DNA of 64,000 nucleotides, from NCBI RefSeq assembly GCF_016772475.1, contig NZ_CP068595.1, forward strand, positions 5,828,001-5,892,000, written 5' to 3'. The translations under genes were made by a program, and so were the position numbers. Shown piece by piece: positions 47,101 through 56,414 of the stretch (the first letter of the stretch is position 1; each line of letters begins with the position of its first letter). The notes beneath the pieces were generated by a model. The model had not been told where the DNA came from and ran no database searches. It worked only from the letters and a program-made list of their open reading frames with translations. The stretch comes from Paenibacillus sonchi. Lineage in GTDB: Bacteria; Bacillota; Bacilli; Paenibacillales; Paenibacillaceae.

Positions 47101-47879
47101 AGGATTGAGCCTCCAGGTCTTATTTTAATCCAGGGACGACCGCTATCCCATTCAATATCAGCTGGAATATCATAGGTAGCCAAGATCATTTCTTTCGTCA
47201 GCACTTCTTCTTTGGGACCGGAGCCGGCCAGCTTGCCGTCCCGGATCAGGGCCACATGCGTAAACAGCGGCACAATCTCTTCAACATGATGTGTGACATA
47301 TACAACTGATACATCACGCTGCTTCAGCTTGTCAATCTCGGCCAGCATCTTTTCACGTTCATACAGGTCAAGTCCGGCGCAGGGCTCATCCAGGATGAGC
47401 AGCTTCGGCTCAGCCATCAGGCAGCGTGCCAGCATCGCCTTTTTGCGTTCCCCTTGAGACAAGGTTCCAAACGGATGGTAAGCCAACTCCCCAAGATTCA
47501 TGTCCTCCAGCAGCCGGATCGCCTGATCGTGAACGGCATGCGGAATATCCTGGTAGAAACGCAGGTAGGCGTAGGCACCCGTTGCGACAACCTCCCATAC
47601 GGGATCGGTCAGCGACAGCTTTTCCATCAATGATGGTCCGATATAGCCGATCTCCTTGCGCACCTCGCGCAGATCACACTGGCCGTATTTATAACCAAGC
47701 ACCTCGACGGAACCCTTGCTTGGAAACAGGTAGCCGGTCATCATCTCCAGCAATGTTGTTTTGCCTGAGCCGTTGCGGCCCAGAATCACCCAGTTTTCGC
47801 CTTGCTTCATTTCCAGCGACACATCGTCCAGAATCAGGCTTTGCTCCCTGCGAAGGGTCAGATGTTGTAAAGATATCAT
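47097..47879 (-). CDS. ABC-type ATPase, YlmA-like, without permease
   Basis: A 260-residue single ABC domain: Walker A GRNGSGKTTLLEM, signature LSQGERKKAMLARCL, Walker B LLILDEPCAGLDLYE, switch His in VYVTHHVEEI. The C-terminal 40 residues extend past the core. It resembles B. subtilis YlmA, also a lone ATPase of unknown partner. It follows the thioredoxin-like gene with stop and start codons directly adjacent and overlaps the methyltransferase start, so the three are likely co-translated. Confidence 0.87.
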   Translation of the reverse strand: MISLQHLTLRREQSLILDDVSLEMKQGENWVILGRNGSGKTTLLEMMTGYLFPSKGSVEVLGYKYGQCDLREVRKEIGYIGPSLMEKLSLTDPVWEVVATGAYAYLRFYQDIPHAVHDQAIRLLEDMNLGELAYHPFGTLSQGERKKAMLARCLMAEPKLLILDEPCAGLDLYEREKMLAEIDKLKQRDVSVVYVTHHVEEIVPLFTHVALIRDGKLAGSGPKEEVLTKEMILATYDIPADIEWDSGRPWIKIRPGGSIL

Positions 47880-48203
47880 TTATGAGGTCACACTCCTTAT
47901 GTAGTCCAGCACCCGTTCTACAGAGCCCATTGAATAATAAATATGCGGAGCCTTGCTCCGGTCTGCGGGGGCAACCAGCAGTGCAGGCACACTGGATATC
48001 CGGTATGTATTCACCAGCATTGGCAGCATGTTCACGTTGCCTGCGGCGATCAACAGCTCTTCCGGCAGCAGATGCTCTGCGACCTCCAGCATGCGGCGGG
48101 CAGCTTTACAGGTTCCGCACAGCGGAGTATAGAAAAATACCACCAGCGGCTCCCCCTTCCGTTCCAGCGCCTCCAGCAGTTCCTGCTGATTCATCTCCTT
48201 CAT
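47880..48203 (-). CDS. Thioredoxin-family protein
   Basis: A 107-residue cytosolic thioredoxin fold with active site CGTC in FFYTPLCGTCKAARRM and a cis-Pro loop at ISSVPALLV. It resembles the Bacillales YtpP/YusE type of small thioredoxin-like proteins rather than TrxA. The ATG at 48203 has AGGGGGG six bases upstream; the frame is open further upstream but overlaps nfo. Partner unknown; the neighbours are DNA-repair genes. Confidence 0.87.
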   Translation of the reverse strand: MKEMNQQELLEALERKGEPLVVFFYTPLCGTCKAARRMLEVAEHLLPEELLIAAGNVNMLPMLVNTYRISSVPALLVAPADRSKAPHIYYSMGSVERVLDYIRSVTS

Positions 48204-48259
48204 CGCCAGCCCCCCTGGGCGGCAATCTCCAGTAACCCGGATATGAACAGGCTGATCAT
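48200..48259 (-). CDS. Possible 19-residue coupling ORF
   Basis: Starts at ATG overlapping the nfo stop (ATGA) and ends at TGA overlapping the thioredoxin-like ATG (ATGA). The product is MISLFISGLLEIAAQGGWR. It fills the 52-bp gap exactly and may simply carry ribosomes from nfo to the next gene; a functional peptide is not shown. Confidence 0.3.
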   Translation of the reverse strand: MISLFISGLLEIAAQGGWR

Positions 48260-49119
48260 AGCTGCACCTCCGCTTCATACCATTTGCGTACTGCGGCAAT
48301 TTCCTGCCGGTGTGTTCCGTCGGGTCCCTTCCCGGTCTCCAAGGCAATAGCCGTCCGGCCAAAAGGTTCCGCAGTCAGCAGCGTCCGCAAGCCCGCGTCA
48401 CCGATACAGCCTTTGCCGATCTGGGCATGCCTGTCCTTGCGCAAGCCGAACGCATACATGGAATCGTTCAGATGTACGGCCGCAAGATGCGGCCAATAGC
48501 CAAGCGCTTCCCCACGCTGCAGGAATTCCCCCGTATGCTGCGGGTTCCAGATCCCGGCGGCGAACGCATGGCAGGTGTCCAGGCAAAACCCGATTTTTTC
48601 CGGATAACGGCTGAGCTCACGGATTTTGACCAGCTCTTCCAGGGTCATGCCTTCCTTGCCGTGATTGCCGGCCTGGTTTTCTATCAGGAGCTTGGCCTGC
48701 CCGTCCCAGCTTTTCAGCGTATCATTTATACATTGTATAATATTTTGGTAGCCTTGTAATGGCTCGGTCCCGGAGAAATGGCCAAAATGAACCACAATGC
48801 CCAGCGAACCGCAGGCTTCGGCAATCTCCAGGTCGTTGAGCAGCGATGCCACCATTACCGGCCGGGGTGTCGCCCCTTCACTGGCCGCTGCCAGATTAGT
48901 GGGATAAGGGGTATGCGCAATGGACACCATTCCCTTCTCCCGGCAAAAGGCAGCACAGCTAGAGGCATCCCGCTTGTCGAGCGGCTTCACGCGCAAACTG
49001 CGCGGATTCTTTGGAAAATATTGAAAACATGTCGCACCGCTCTCCCAGGCGAACCGGGCAGCCTGCCCGTATCCGCCGCGAATGCTGACATGTGCCCCGA
49101 TTTTGGGACTACTCGTCAT
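48256..49119 (-). CDS. nfo: Endonuclease IV
   Basis: A 287-residue apurinic/apyrimidinic endonuclease that nicks DNA 5' of abasic sites. Metal-binding segments GAHVSIRGGY, VVHFGHFSG, LLIENQAGNHGKEG, CLDTCHAFAAG and AVHLNDSM are present. It overlaps the upstream DNA glycosylase gene by 11 bp, giving a base-excision-repair pair: the glycosylase makes abasic sites and Nfo cuts them. Confidence 0.95.
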   Translation of the reverse strand: MTSSPKIGAHVSIRGGYGQAARFAWESGATCFQYFPKNPRSLRVKPLDKRDASSCAAFCREKGMVSIAHTPYPTNLAAASEGATPRPVMVASLLNDLEIAEACGSLGIVVHFGHFSGTEPLQGYQNIIQCINDTLKSWDGQAKLLIENQAGNHGKEGMTLEELVKIRELSRYPEKIGFCLDTCHAFAAGIWNPQHTGEFLQRGEALGYWPHLAAVHLNDSMYAFGLRKDRHAQIGKGCIGDAGLRTLLTAEPFGRTAIALETGKGPDGTHRQEIAAVRKWYEAEVQL

Positions 49120-49924
49120 GCTGGCAGTCCGGGCAATAAAACACTTTGCGCCCGGACAGCTCTATTTTGACAATCGTTCCCCCATCACGCAGGCAAGGTT
49201 CGCCCTCACGATCGTACACTTTACACTTATCATTATAGGAACCGGTAACTGTATCTCCGGCCATGAACGGCATTTCCATATAGCCCCCGATTTCAGTGGC
49301 CTCTGTCAGCACCTTGCGGACACTGTCATACAGCCGTGTCACTGCTTCCGGCGTCAGGTTCTGCACCAGCGTCGTCGGCAGGAGCCTGGCCTCAAAAGCA
49401 ATTTCATCCGCATAACAGTTGCCGATCCCCGCCATAACCTGCTGATTGACCATCAGGCTCTTCAGCGCACCCCGGCGCCCTTTCAGCAGTCCCGCGAACC
49501 GTTCAGATGTCATGCGGCGGTCCAGCAGCTCCGGTCCCAGCTTGCCCATTGCCGCCTCGCTTTCCTTGACGGACAGCAGGTGCAGATATCCCAGGCGCAG
49601 CCCCATGAAATACAGGATGTGATCTCCAAAAGCAAGCTCAACCTGTGTAGAGCGCTCAGGCCGCTCTGCCTCCGTACCGTAAAACAGCAGTCCGCCCAGC
49701 ATCAGATGCAGCAGCAGCCTGCGGCCATCGTGAAGATGGAACAGGATATGCTTGGCACGGCGCTCCACAAATACAATGCGTGCTCCAAGGAGCGCTTGGG
49801 TGAATTCCGGGGTCTCCATGTTGATGGTTTTCTCCCGGTTTACGGTTACGCCTGTAATTGGAACATTTATAAGATGCTGGCTGAGCAGCTTTCGGTAATT
49901 CTCCATTTCCGGCAATTCCGGCAT
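49109..49924 (-). CDS. Fpg/Nei-family DNA glycosylase with atypical zinc finger
   Basis: A 271-residue base-excision enzyme for oxidised bases. The N-terminus PELPE gives catalytic Pro and Glu after Met removal; a conserved Lys is in ALKSLMVNQQVMAGIGN-type helix-two-turn-helix sequence. The C-terminal finger reads EPCLRDGG ... FYCPDC: the second Cys expected in the first pair is Asp, though another Cys (DKCKVYDREGEPC) lies nearby. This suggests a specialised paralogue rather than the main MutM. GAAGGGAAG precedes the ATG. Confidence 0.88.
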   Translation of the reverse strand: MPELPEMENYRKLLSQHLINVPITGVTVNREKTINMETPEFTQALLGARIVFVERRAKHILFHLHDGRRLLLHLMLGGLLFYGTEAERPERSTQVELAFGDHILYFMGLRLGYLHLLSVKESEAAMGKLGPELLDRRMTSERFAGLLKGRRGALKSLMVNQQVMAGIGNCYADEIAFEARLLPTTLVQNLTPEAVTRLYDSVRKVLTEATEIGGYMEMPFMAGDTVTGSYNDKCKVYDREGEPCLRDGGTIVKIELSGRKVFYCPDCQHDE

Positions 49925-49979
49925 ATTGGCATCTTCCCTTCGAAGGTATCATAGATAAGTAAATTGCACACCTTTGACA

Positions 49980-50768
49980 TTATACACCGAGTGTCACCAT
50001 AAGTTCAGCTAAATCAGCACAAATTTCATCCGGCTCCACTCCGGTTAGACGCTGATAGTCTTCCAGATTATCCCTTGTAGTCAGCCCGGTCAATACCAGA
50101 ATGGTCCGGCAGCCTGCACGGGCTCCTGCGGAAATGTCTGTCCGCATGTTGTCCCCGACCACAACGGCCTCGCCCGGATCAATACCCATCAGCGATGTAG
50201 CATACGCAATGAGATGCGCTTCGGGTTTGCCGATGACAACGGGCGGAATCCCGCTTGCCGCTTCAATTGCAGCTCCCAGTGAACCTGCACCGGGCATGAC
50301 GCCGTCATCGGAAGGAAGCATCAGGTCCGGATTCGTCAGCACAAACTTCGCCCCCTCGCGGACCCAGCGGGAAGCCTTTGCCAGGGAATCGTATGTAAAA
50401 GACCGGTCAATGCCCTGTACAACATATTCCGGCGCTTCGCTCACCAAGCGGAGTCCGGCTTCGCGGCAAGCCTGAATCAACCCCTCTTCCCCAAGTATCG
50501 CCACGGTTGCTCCCGGCGATTCCCCCGCGATGTAGCGGGCTGCAGCCAATGATGAAGTGCACACCTCCTGAGCTTCTGCTTCGATGCCCATAGCGCACAG
50601 ATGCGCCGCCACACTCGCCGGGGTCCGCGAAGAATTGTTCGTTACGAACATAAAGGGAATTCCTGCCGTACGCAGTGCCGCGACAAGCAGATCTGCCCCC
50701 TGAATCATCCGGCCTCCATGATATAGAGTTCCATCCAAATCGATCAACAATCCTCCAACATGGTCCAT
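49980..50768 (-). CDS. HAD-IIA (NagD-type) phosphatase
   Basis: About 262 residues. Motif I is LLIDLDGTLYHGG, motif II MFVTNNSSRTP, cap-domain region EAAARYIAG-like, and motif IV VVVGDNMRTDISAGARAGC. NagD-type HADs dephosphorylate sugar phosphates or nucleotides. The ATG at 50768 (MDHVGG) follows GGGGG by eight bases; two in-frame earlier starts lack sites. A small open frame (50825-50965) precedes it. Confidence 0.88.
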   Translation of the reverse strand: MDHVGGLLIDLDGTLYHGGRMIQGADLLVAALRTAGIPFMFVTNNSSRTPASVAAHLCAMGIEAEAQEVCTSSLAAARYIAGESPGATVAILGEEGLIQACREAGLRLVSEAPEYVVQGIDRSFTYDSLAKASRWVREGAKFVLTNPDLMLPSDDGVMPGAGSLGAAIEAASGIPPVVIGKPEAHLIAYATSLMGIDPGEAVVVGDNMRTDISAGARAGCRTILVLTGLTTRDNLEDYQRLTGVEPDEICADLAELMVTLGV

Positions 50769-50824
50769 TGTGTTCGCCCCCATTACAGCGGATTTTCTTT
50801 TAATCACATTAATTATTATTTATA

Positions 50825-50965
50825 TTAAATTTCTTTACCAGCAGTTATCACATGTAAATAATCCATGACCTGCTCATCATTTATTGCTGGCTTCATGCTC
50901 ATTTCCCGACGGGCAGGCACCGTTGATTTTTCGCCAATTTCTCTACTGCTTCGTTGCTTTTTCAT
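50825..50965 (-). CDS. Possible small protein, 46 residues
   Basis: An open frame with ATG preceded by AAAGGA eight bases upstream. The product begins MKKQRSSREIGEKSTVPARR and ends YLHVITAGKEI; hydrophilic, basic N-terminal half, no membrane segment. It lies 56 bp upstream of the NagD-type gene on the same strand. I recognise no family; support is the ribosome site and position only. Confidence 0.45.
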   Translation of the reverse strand: MKKQRSSREIGEKSTVPARREMSMKPAINDEQVMDYLHVITAGKEI

Positions 50966-51076
50966 CCAGCTAATCCTTTAAATTTAACACACTTCGTCGA
51001 AAGCTAGCGAACCCCTGACGGGGCCGTCTTTTTTTGGCATGCCCCTGTCATTTCCTGCGCTTTCCCGGAAAATAAT

Positions 51077-52027
51077 TCACTTTCCCGGGTCATTTCCCGG
51101 CGTTCTCCGGTACACGGGAAAGGTGCAGAATTCCTCGGCCAGCAATGTCTGCGGAAAGATTTCCTGCGCCTCCGCCAGCAGCGGAAGCAGCTCTTCCTGC
51201 GTGGTATAACGAGAACTGAAGTGGGTCAGCAGCAGCTCACGCCCGCCTGCATCACGCGCCAGCTCAGCGGCCTGCCGGGCTGTGCTGTGATGATATTGAT
51301 GAGCCATTTCCTTCAGATCATGGCCAAAGGTTGCCTCATGAATAATCAGATCTGCATCCAATGCAAGCGGTAAGGTCCCTTGGCAAGGTCTGGTATCGCC
51401 CAGCACAGTTACAATCCGTCCACGCTTTGGAGCATTGACCACCTCCGCTGCGCGGATCAGAACGCCTTCCTCGGTCGTTACATCCTGCCCTTTTTTCAAA
51501 AGGCCATAGAGCGGCCCCGGCTTCAGACCATAGCTCATCAGCAGCTCCTTATTCAGATTGCCTGGGCTGTCTTTCTCCGTCACCCGGTAGCCGTAGCTGT
51601 CAATCCGGTGCTCCAGCAGTCCGGCCTCCACCTTAAAGCCGTCATCCTCGAAGATAAGTCCTCCGCTATGCTCAACAATCTCCAGCGGGTAAGGAATGCG
51701 GGACTGGCTGACGGACAAGGAGATGTCCAGATAGGCTTTGAGACCAGGCGGTCCGTACACTGTAAGCGGGCCAGTGCCGCCCTGATACCCGCGGCTGGAC
51801 AATAGACCCGGCAAGCCGAACAAGTGGTCACCGTGCAGATGGGTAATGAACAGCTTCTCCAGCTTCCCCAGCCGCAGCGGGGAACGGAGAACCTGGTGCT
51901 GTGTACCTTCTCCGCAATCGAACATCCAGAAGCTGCGCCGCTCTTCCAGCAGGCGGAGTGCAACCGAGGTTACATTCCGCTGCAGCGTCGGTACCCCGGC
52001 ATTGGTACCCAAAAAGTATATTTCCAT
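51077..52027 (-). CDS. rnz: Ribonuclease Z
   Basis: A 316-residue metallo-beta-lactamase-fold endonuclease that trims tRNA 3' ends. Metal motif THLHGDHLFGLPG, Asp-containing VLGDTRPC and HEATF segments, and the late His in LLTHFSSRY are present. N-terminal EIYFLGTNAGVPT is family-typical. It is preceded on the minus strand by metH and its terminator, so it has its own promoter. Confidence 0.95.
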   Translation of the reverse strand: MEIYFLGTNAGVPTLQRNVTSVALRLLEERRSFWMFDCGEGTQHQVLRSPLRLGKLEKLFITHLHGDHLFGLPGLLSSRGYQGGTGPLTVYGPPGLKAYLDISLSVSQSRIPYPLEIVEHSGGLIFEDDGFKVEAGLLEHRIDSYGYRVTEKDSPGNLNKELLMSYGLKPGPLYGLLKKGQDVTTEEGVLIRAAEVVNAPKRGRIVTVLGDTRPCQGTLPLALDADLIIHEATFGHDLKEMAHQYHHSTARQAAELARDAGGRELLLTHFSSRYTTQEELLPLLAEAQEIFPQTLLAEEFCTFPVYRRTPGNDPGK

Positions 52028-52149
52028 AGTGCTCCTCCTCTCTTCATTTTACCCGGGAATCATTCATTTTCCCTTCATCTGAATCTCATGAAGAGAATTT
52101 TACCCTTTTTAGGACAAAAAAGCATCTTTCGGTCCCCTGTAAGCTCCAG

Positions 52150-52176
52150 CAAAAAACCTCCCGTTACGGGAGGTTC
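52150..52176 (-). terminator. Terminator after metH
   Basis: cctcccg / cgggagg stem with a three-base loop and six T on the minus strand. Confidence 0.85.
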
Positions 52177-52225
52177 CGCTCTGAAGGACGTTGTCCCTAC
52201 AGAAGGAGTGTATGGGAAGGGAAGC

Positions 52226-55200
52226 TTACTGCTTCTCCACATTAAAATATTGCGCTTCAGGATGGGCGAACACCATCGCCGACACCGAAGCCTCCGGCTC
52301 CATCATGAAGCCTTCGGTAAGCTCGACACCGATATCTCCGGGCGACATCAGCTTGAACAGCGGCCCCTGATCCTCCAGATCCGGGCAAGCCGGATACCCA
52401 AAGGATACACGAATGCCCTGATAGCGGGCTCCGTGTCTCTGCTTCATCGTCATATCCGCCGGGTCCGGGAATCCCCAGGTATCCCGCATCATATGATGGA
52501 CACGTTCCGCCAGACCTTCTGCGACCTCCAGCGCCACCGCCTGCAGGGCGTGGGAGCGGAGATAATCGCCTTTGTCCCTCAGCTCGGCTGACATTTCACG
52601 TACACCGTGACCGGCAGTCACTACCAGGAAGCCGACATAATCCATAATTCCGCTGTCCACGGATTTCAGGAAGTCAGCCAGACATAGATATGGCTCAACA
52701 TTCTGGCGCGGGAACGTGAAGGTATGAAGTACCGTGGCTGTATCCTGCGGGTCATAGATCAGAATATCATTCCCCCTGGATTGCGCCGGGAAAAATTGAT
52801 ACATGGCATGCGGAGTCATCGTACCCTCCAGCATGGCATGATGGAGAATTTCATCCACAGTCTCCTTCAGTTCGACTGTGCGCGGGTCACCGGCTGCAAG
52901 CTGGGCTTCTACCGAGCCCTTCAGTCCAAGATGATGACCCAGCAGCATCTGCATATTCACATAGGGGATAATATGCCCGAGCGGATAATTGCGCAGGACA
53001 TGCCGTTCCAGATCGGGAGGTGTAAACACAGGCGCATCCGGCGAAATCTTCGAGCGGACGGCCCTGGTCAGCACGGGAAGCTCCTGCTGCGGAGCGACAG
53101 CTACAGCGGCCTCCGCTTCAAGGCGAACCTCCTCTTCGATCTTGACCCGTTCCTCCGGATTCATCAGCCGGTTGGCGATATCCAGACCGTCCATGGCATC
53201 TTTGGCATAGAGCACCAGCCCGTCATATTCCGGACGGATACGCGTCTTGGTGAACTTGCGGGTCAACGCCGCACCGCCAACCATGATCGGCACATCGATA
53301 CCGGCTGTGCGCAAATCCTGGGCAGTCAGCACCATCTGCTGTGCCGACTTCACGAGCAGGCCGGACAGCCCGATCGCATCGGCTTTTTCCCGCCGGAATG
53401 CTTCGATGATACTCTCCGGTGGTACTTTTATGCCCAAATTGATAATCTCGTAACCATTATTGGAGAGAATGATCTCCACCAGATTTTTGCCGATATCATG
53501 CACATCGCCCTTAACGGTTGCCAGCATGATCTTGCCCTTAACCGAGGTTTCATCTTTCTGCATGAACTGCTCCAGATGGCTGACAGACGCCTTCATCACT
53601 TCAGCGCTTTGCAGCACTTCTGCGACAATCAGCTCATTGTTGTTGAACAGCCTTCCGACTTCGGACATTCCCGCCATCAGCGGCCCGTTAATGATCTCCA
53701 GCGGTCCTGACTTGGTTAGAGCCTCATTGAGATCAGGGATCAAGCCTTCCTTCGTCCCCTCCACCACATAGGATGCGAGGCGCTCTTCCAGAGAGAGATT
53801 GGAGATCTTCTCTTTCTTCTCCACCTTCTTACCGCGAAAAGCGGCTACAAAGGCGGAAAGTGTATCATCATTCGTATTATAGATCAGCTGCTCGGCCAGA
53901 TAACGTTCTTGTTCAGGAATGGAAGCATAGCGTTCCACCTTTTCCGTATTCACAATGGCATAATCCAGTCCGGCTTTGGTGCATTCATAGAGGAACACGG
54001 AGTTAAGAACCTCGCGTCCTGCCTCAGGCAGACCAAACGAAACGTTGCTGATGCCCAGAATCGTATGCACTTCAGGAAGGGCTTCCTTGATCAGCCGGAT
54101 TCCGTCAATCGTCTCCTTGGCGGAGCCGATATATTGCTCATCCCCGGTACCTACAGGGAATACCAGCGTATCAAAAATCAGGTCCTCCGGGGCCAGTCCA
54201 TATTTATTAACCAGCAGTTCATAAGAACGTTTGGCAACATTCAGCTTATCTGCAGCCTTTATAGCCTGTCCTGACTCGTCAATGGTCCCCACAACAATTG
54301 CCGCCCCATACTTATGGATCAATGGTGTGACCAGTTCGAACTTTTCTTCGCCATCTTCAAGGTTAATGGAGTTAATGATTGCTTTTCCCTGGCTGTACTG
54401 CAGCGCCAGATCAATCACCTTCGGATCGGTGGTATCGATCATTAGCGGAACTTTGACCTTTTTGACTACCAGCTCCAGAAACTTCGTGATATCTGCACTC
54501 TCATCGCGGTCAGGGTCCTGCACACAGACGTCAATCACCTGCGCACCGCTCTTCACCTGGGCCCGGGCGATTTCAGAGGCCTCCTCATATTTGCCTTCCA
54601 CGATCAGCCGCTTGAACTTCCGCGAGCCGAGCACATTTGTGCGTTCACCCACCATGTAAGGGCGGTTGTCGCTCTCGATATATACAGGCTCTATCCCTGA
54701 AAGCGCAGGCGGATGCTGCCCGTCGAGTCCCCGGGGCGGATATTCCGCCAATACCTCAGCCATTGCACGGATATGATCCGGCGTTGTCCCGCAGCAGCCT
54801 CCGGCAATATTCAGCCAGCCCTTCTCCGCAAATCCCGCAAGCTTGCGGGCAAGCGAATCCGGCGACTCATGATAATTGCCGTTCTCATCGGGCAGTCCCG
54901 CATTCGGATAGCAGCTCACCGCTGCGGAGGAGATCGCCGAGAGGGAACGGATATGATCGCGCATAAACTCAGGTCCGGTCGCACAATTGAGGCCGATGGA
55001 GATCGGCTTCAGGTGCTCGAGCGAAATGTAAAAGGCTTCTATGTTCTGGCCGGCAAGCGTAGTCCCCATAGGCTCAATTGTCCCCGATATCATAACCGGA
55101 AGGGTGATACCCGACTGTTCAAAAGCATTGCGGATACCTATGCTTCCCGCCTTCACATTCAGGGTATCCTGGGACGTTTCGAGCAGCAGTGCGTCTACTT

Positions 55201-55663
55201 TGCCTTCGATCAGCGCGGCTGCCTGCTCCTCATAGCTCTGCACAAGCTCCTGGAAGGTGACCCCTCCGGTTACTGAGAGAGTCTTCGTTGTCGGGCCCAT
55301 AGCTCCAATCACATAGCGGGGCCGGTCAGGTGTGTCATATTTGTCTACGGCATTCCTTGCAAGTCTGGCTGCTTCGAGATTAATCTCACGCGCCCGCTGC
55401 GGAATATCATATTCAGCCAGTACAACAGAGGTAGCACCGAAAGTGTTGGTCTCAATTAAATCCGCACCGGCTTCGAGATATTTCTCGTGGATGCCCTGTA
55501 TTAGCTCAGGCCGGGTAAGGACCAGCATTTCATTGCAGCCGTCAAGCTCCTCCCCGCCAAAATCGGCACCGGTAAGCGGCACCTGTTGAATCATCGTACC
55601 CATTGCTCCGTCAAGAATCAGTATGCGCTGCTGTAAGCTTTCAGCAAGTGTGAATTTAGCCAC
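52226..55663 (-). CDS. metH: Cobalamin-dependent methionine synthase
   Basis: An 1145-residue enzyme moving a methyl group from methyl-tetrahydrofolate to homocysteine. Domains in order: homocysteine/zinc domain (GLNCATGPEF, GGCCGTTPDH), pterin-binding domain (from about 330, VGERTNVLGSRKF), cobalamin cap and binding domain (KGDVHDIGKNLVEIIL, with the cobalt-ligand His), and the C-terminal reactivation domain (GARYQGIRVSFGYPACPD). The start is GTG with GGGGG seven bases upstream. No cobalamin or SAM riboswitch is visible in the 120 bp upstream, although many Firmicute met genes carry one. Confidence 0.96.
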   Translation of the reverse strand: MAKFTLAESLQQRILILDGAMGTMIQQVPLTGADFGGEELDGCNEMLVLTRPELIQGIHEKYLEAGADLIETNTFGATSVVLAEYDIPQRAREINLEAARLARNAVDKYDTPDRPRYVIGAMGPTTKTLSVTGGVTFQELVQSYEEQAAALIEGKVDALLLETSQDTLNVKAGSIGIRNAFEQSGITLPVMISGTIEPMGTTLAGQNIEAFYISLEHLKPISIGLNCATGPEFMRDHIRSLSAISSAAVSCYPNAGLPDENGNYHESPDSLARKLAGFAEKGWLNIAGGCCGTTPDHIRAMAEVLAEYPPRGLDGQHPPALSGIEPVYIESDNRPYMVGERTNVLGSRKFKRLIVEGKYEEASEIARAQVKSGAQVIDVCVQDPDRDESADITKFLELVVKKVKVPLMIDTTDPKVIDLALQYSQGKAIINSINLEDGEEKFELVTPLIHKYGAAIVVGTIDESGQAIKAADKLNVAKRSYELLVNKYGLAPEDLIFDTLVFPVGTGDEQYIGSAKETIDGIRLIKEALPEVHTILGISNVSFGLPEAGREVLNSVFLYECTKAGLDYAIVNTEKVERYASIPEQERYLAEQLIYNTNDDTLSAFVAAFRGKKVEKKEKISNLSLEERLASYVVEGTKEGLIPDLNEALTKSGPLEIINGPLMAGMSEVGRLFNNNELIVAEVLQSAEVMKASVSHLEQFMQKDETSVKGKIMLATVKGDVHDIGKNLVEIILSNNGYEIINLGIKVPPESIIEAFRREKADAIGLSGLLVKSAQQMVLTAQDLRTAGIDVPIMVGGAALTRKFTKTRIRPEYDGLVLYAKDAMDGLDIANRLMNPEERVKIEEEVRLEAEAAVAVAPQQELPVLTRAVRSKISPDAPVFTPPDLERHVLRNYPLGHIIPYVNMQMLLGHHLGLKGSVEAQLAAGDPRTVELKETVDEILHHAMLEGTMTPHAMYQFFPAQSRGNDILIYDPQDTATVLHTFTFPRQNVEPYLCLADFLKSVDSGIMDYVGFLVVTAGHGVREMSAELRDKGDYLRSHALQAVALEVAEGLAERVHHMMRDTWGFPDPADMTMKQRHGARYQGIRVSFGYPACPDLEDQGPLFKLMSPGDIGVELTEGFMMEPEASVSAMVFAHPEAQYFNVEKQ

Positions 55664-55787
55664 TTTCTATCCCCCAGTAAAACATTAGAGTAAGTTTAGC
55701 AGAATTAAAGGATTTCGAAAAGCCTTCCTTTCCTCTCTGCTTTATCTGTAATTGCTGACGGCAGATTCCGTCCAGGTTTCTATCCTA

Positions 55788-56210
55788 TTAGGGCTGGACC
55801 ACTAGCTTTTTGCTGGGCATGGAATGCTGTGTCCGTGCTGTTACGTGGGAGGTCACAGTAAACTCCCCCTCGGCTTCCATCGTTCCTTCTGCTTTATATA
55901 TACCATTCCCTGCTGACTCGCCTGTGAATTCAAGCTTTGACTCTGTATTATTGTTGCTGACGATTTCAAAAAGAACTTCTTTCGCATCATCCACCGGTTG
56001 GCCGTTTTGTGTAACCAGCGCCTCAAAGACCACCTTCTGGCCCGCTGCAACCTGCTGAGGACTCCAGGACAGTTCTACTTTTATAGGCTCCATGGATATA
56101 TTTGACTCAGCATGCATATGATTCATATCCCCATTGCCGCCAGAGCAGCCAGAAAGAGTTGCCGCAATGATTAACGATAACAACGCAGTCAGTTTCCTTG
56201 GGTTCAACAT
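55788..56210 (-). CDS. YtkA-like lipoprotein
   Basis: A 140-residue exported lipoprotein: signal MLNPRKLTALLSLIIAAT with lipobox LSGC, then a His/Met-rich stretch (GDMNHMHAESNISM) and a beta-sandwich domain of the YtkA/FixH kind (EPIKVELSWSPQQVAAGQKV, GNGIYKAEGTMEAEGEFTV). The His/Met stretch suggests copper binding, as in some YtkA relatives; that is inference. GGGAGG precedes the ATG at 56210. Confidence 0.82.
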   Translation of the reverse strand: MLNPRKLTALLSLIIAATLSGCSGGNGDMNHMHAESNISMEPIKVELSWSPQQVAAGQKVVFEALVTQNGQPVDDAKEVLFEIVSNNNTESKLEFTGESAGNGIYKAEGTMEAEGEFTVTSHVTARTQHSMPSKKLVVQP

Positions 56211-56367
56211 TTGGAGTCCTCCCAGGTAATTGGTAGATTTCATGATAATACTGACATCTTGTGAAGCATTCTCATCTATTATACACATAATATTCGAATT
56301 ATCAGTAAATAAACTCATTTTTCCGCACTATGCCGTGATAATGGTCACATACACTTCCTTTTTCAAT

Positions 56368-56402
56368 AAAAAAGCCGCATCCCAAATCAGGATAACGGCT
56401 TC
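56368..56402 (-). terminator. Terminator after the YjjG-like HAD gene
   Basis: Stem aagccg/cggctt extended by atcc/ggat with an internal bulge, and a T-run on the minus strand. Confidence 0.7.
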
Positions 56403-56414
56403 TTGGAAGCGGTG

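Noticed and set aside
51005..51040. Hairpin-like gacggggccgtc followed by seven T on the plus strand
   Set aside because: The arms leave only a two-base loop and no plus-strand gene lies upstream, so it was not called a terminator.
55664..55790. SAM or cobalamin riboswitch before metH
   Set aside because: No S-box or B12-box conserved sequence is present in the short leader.
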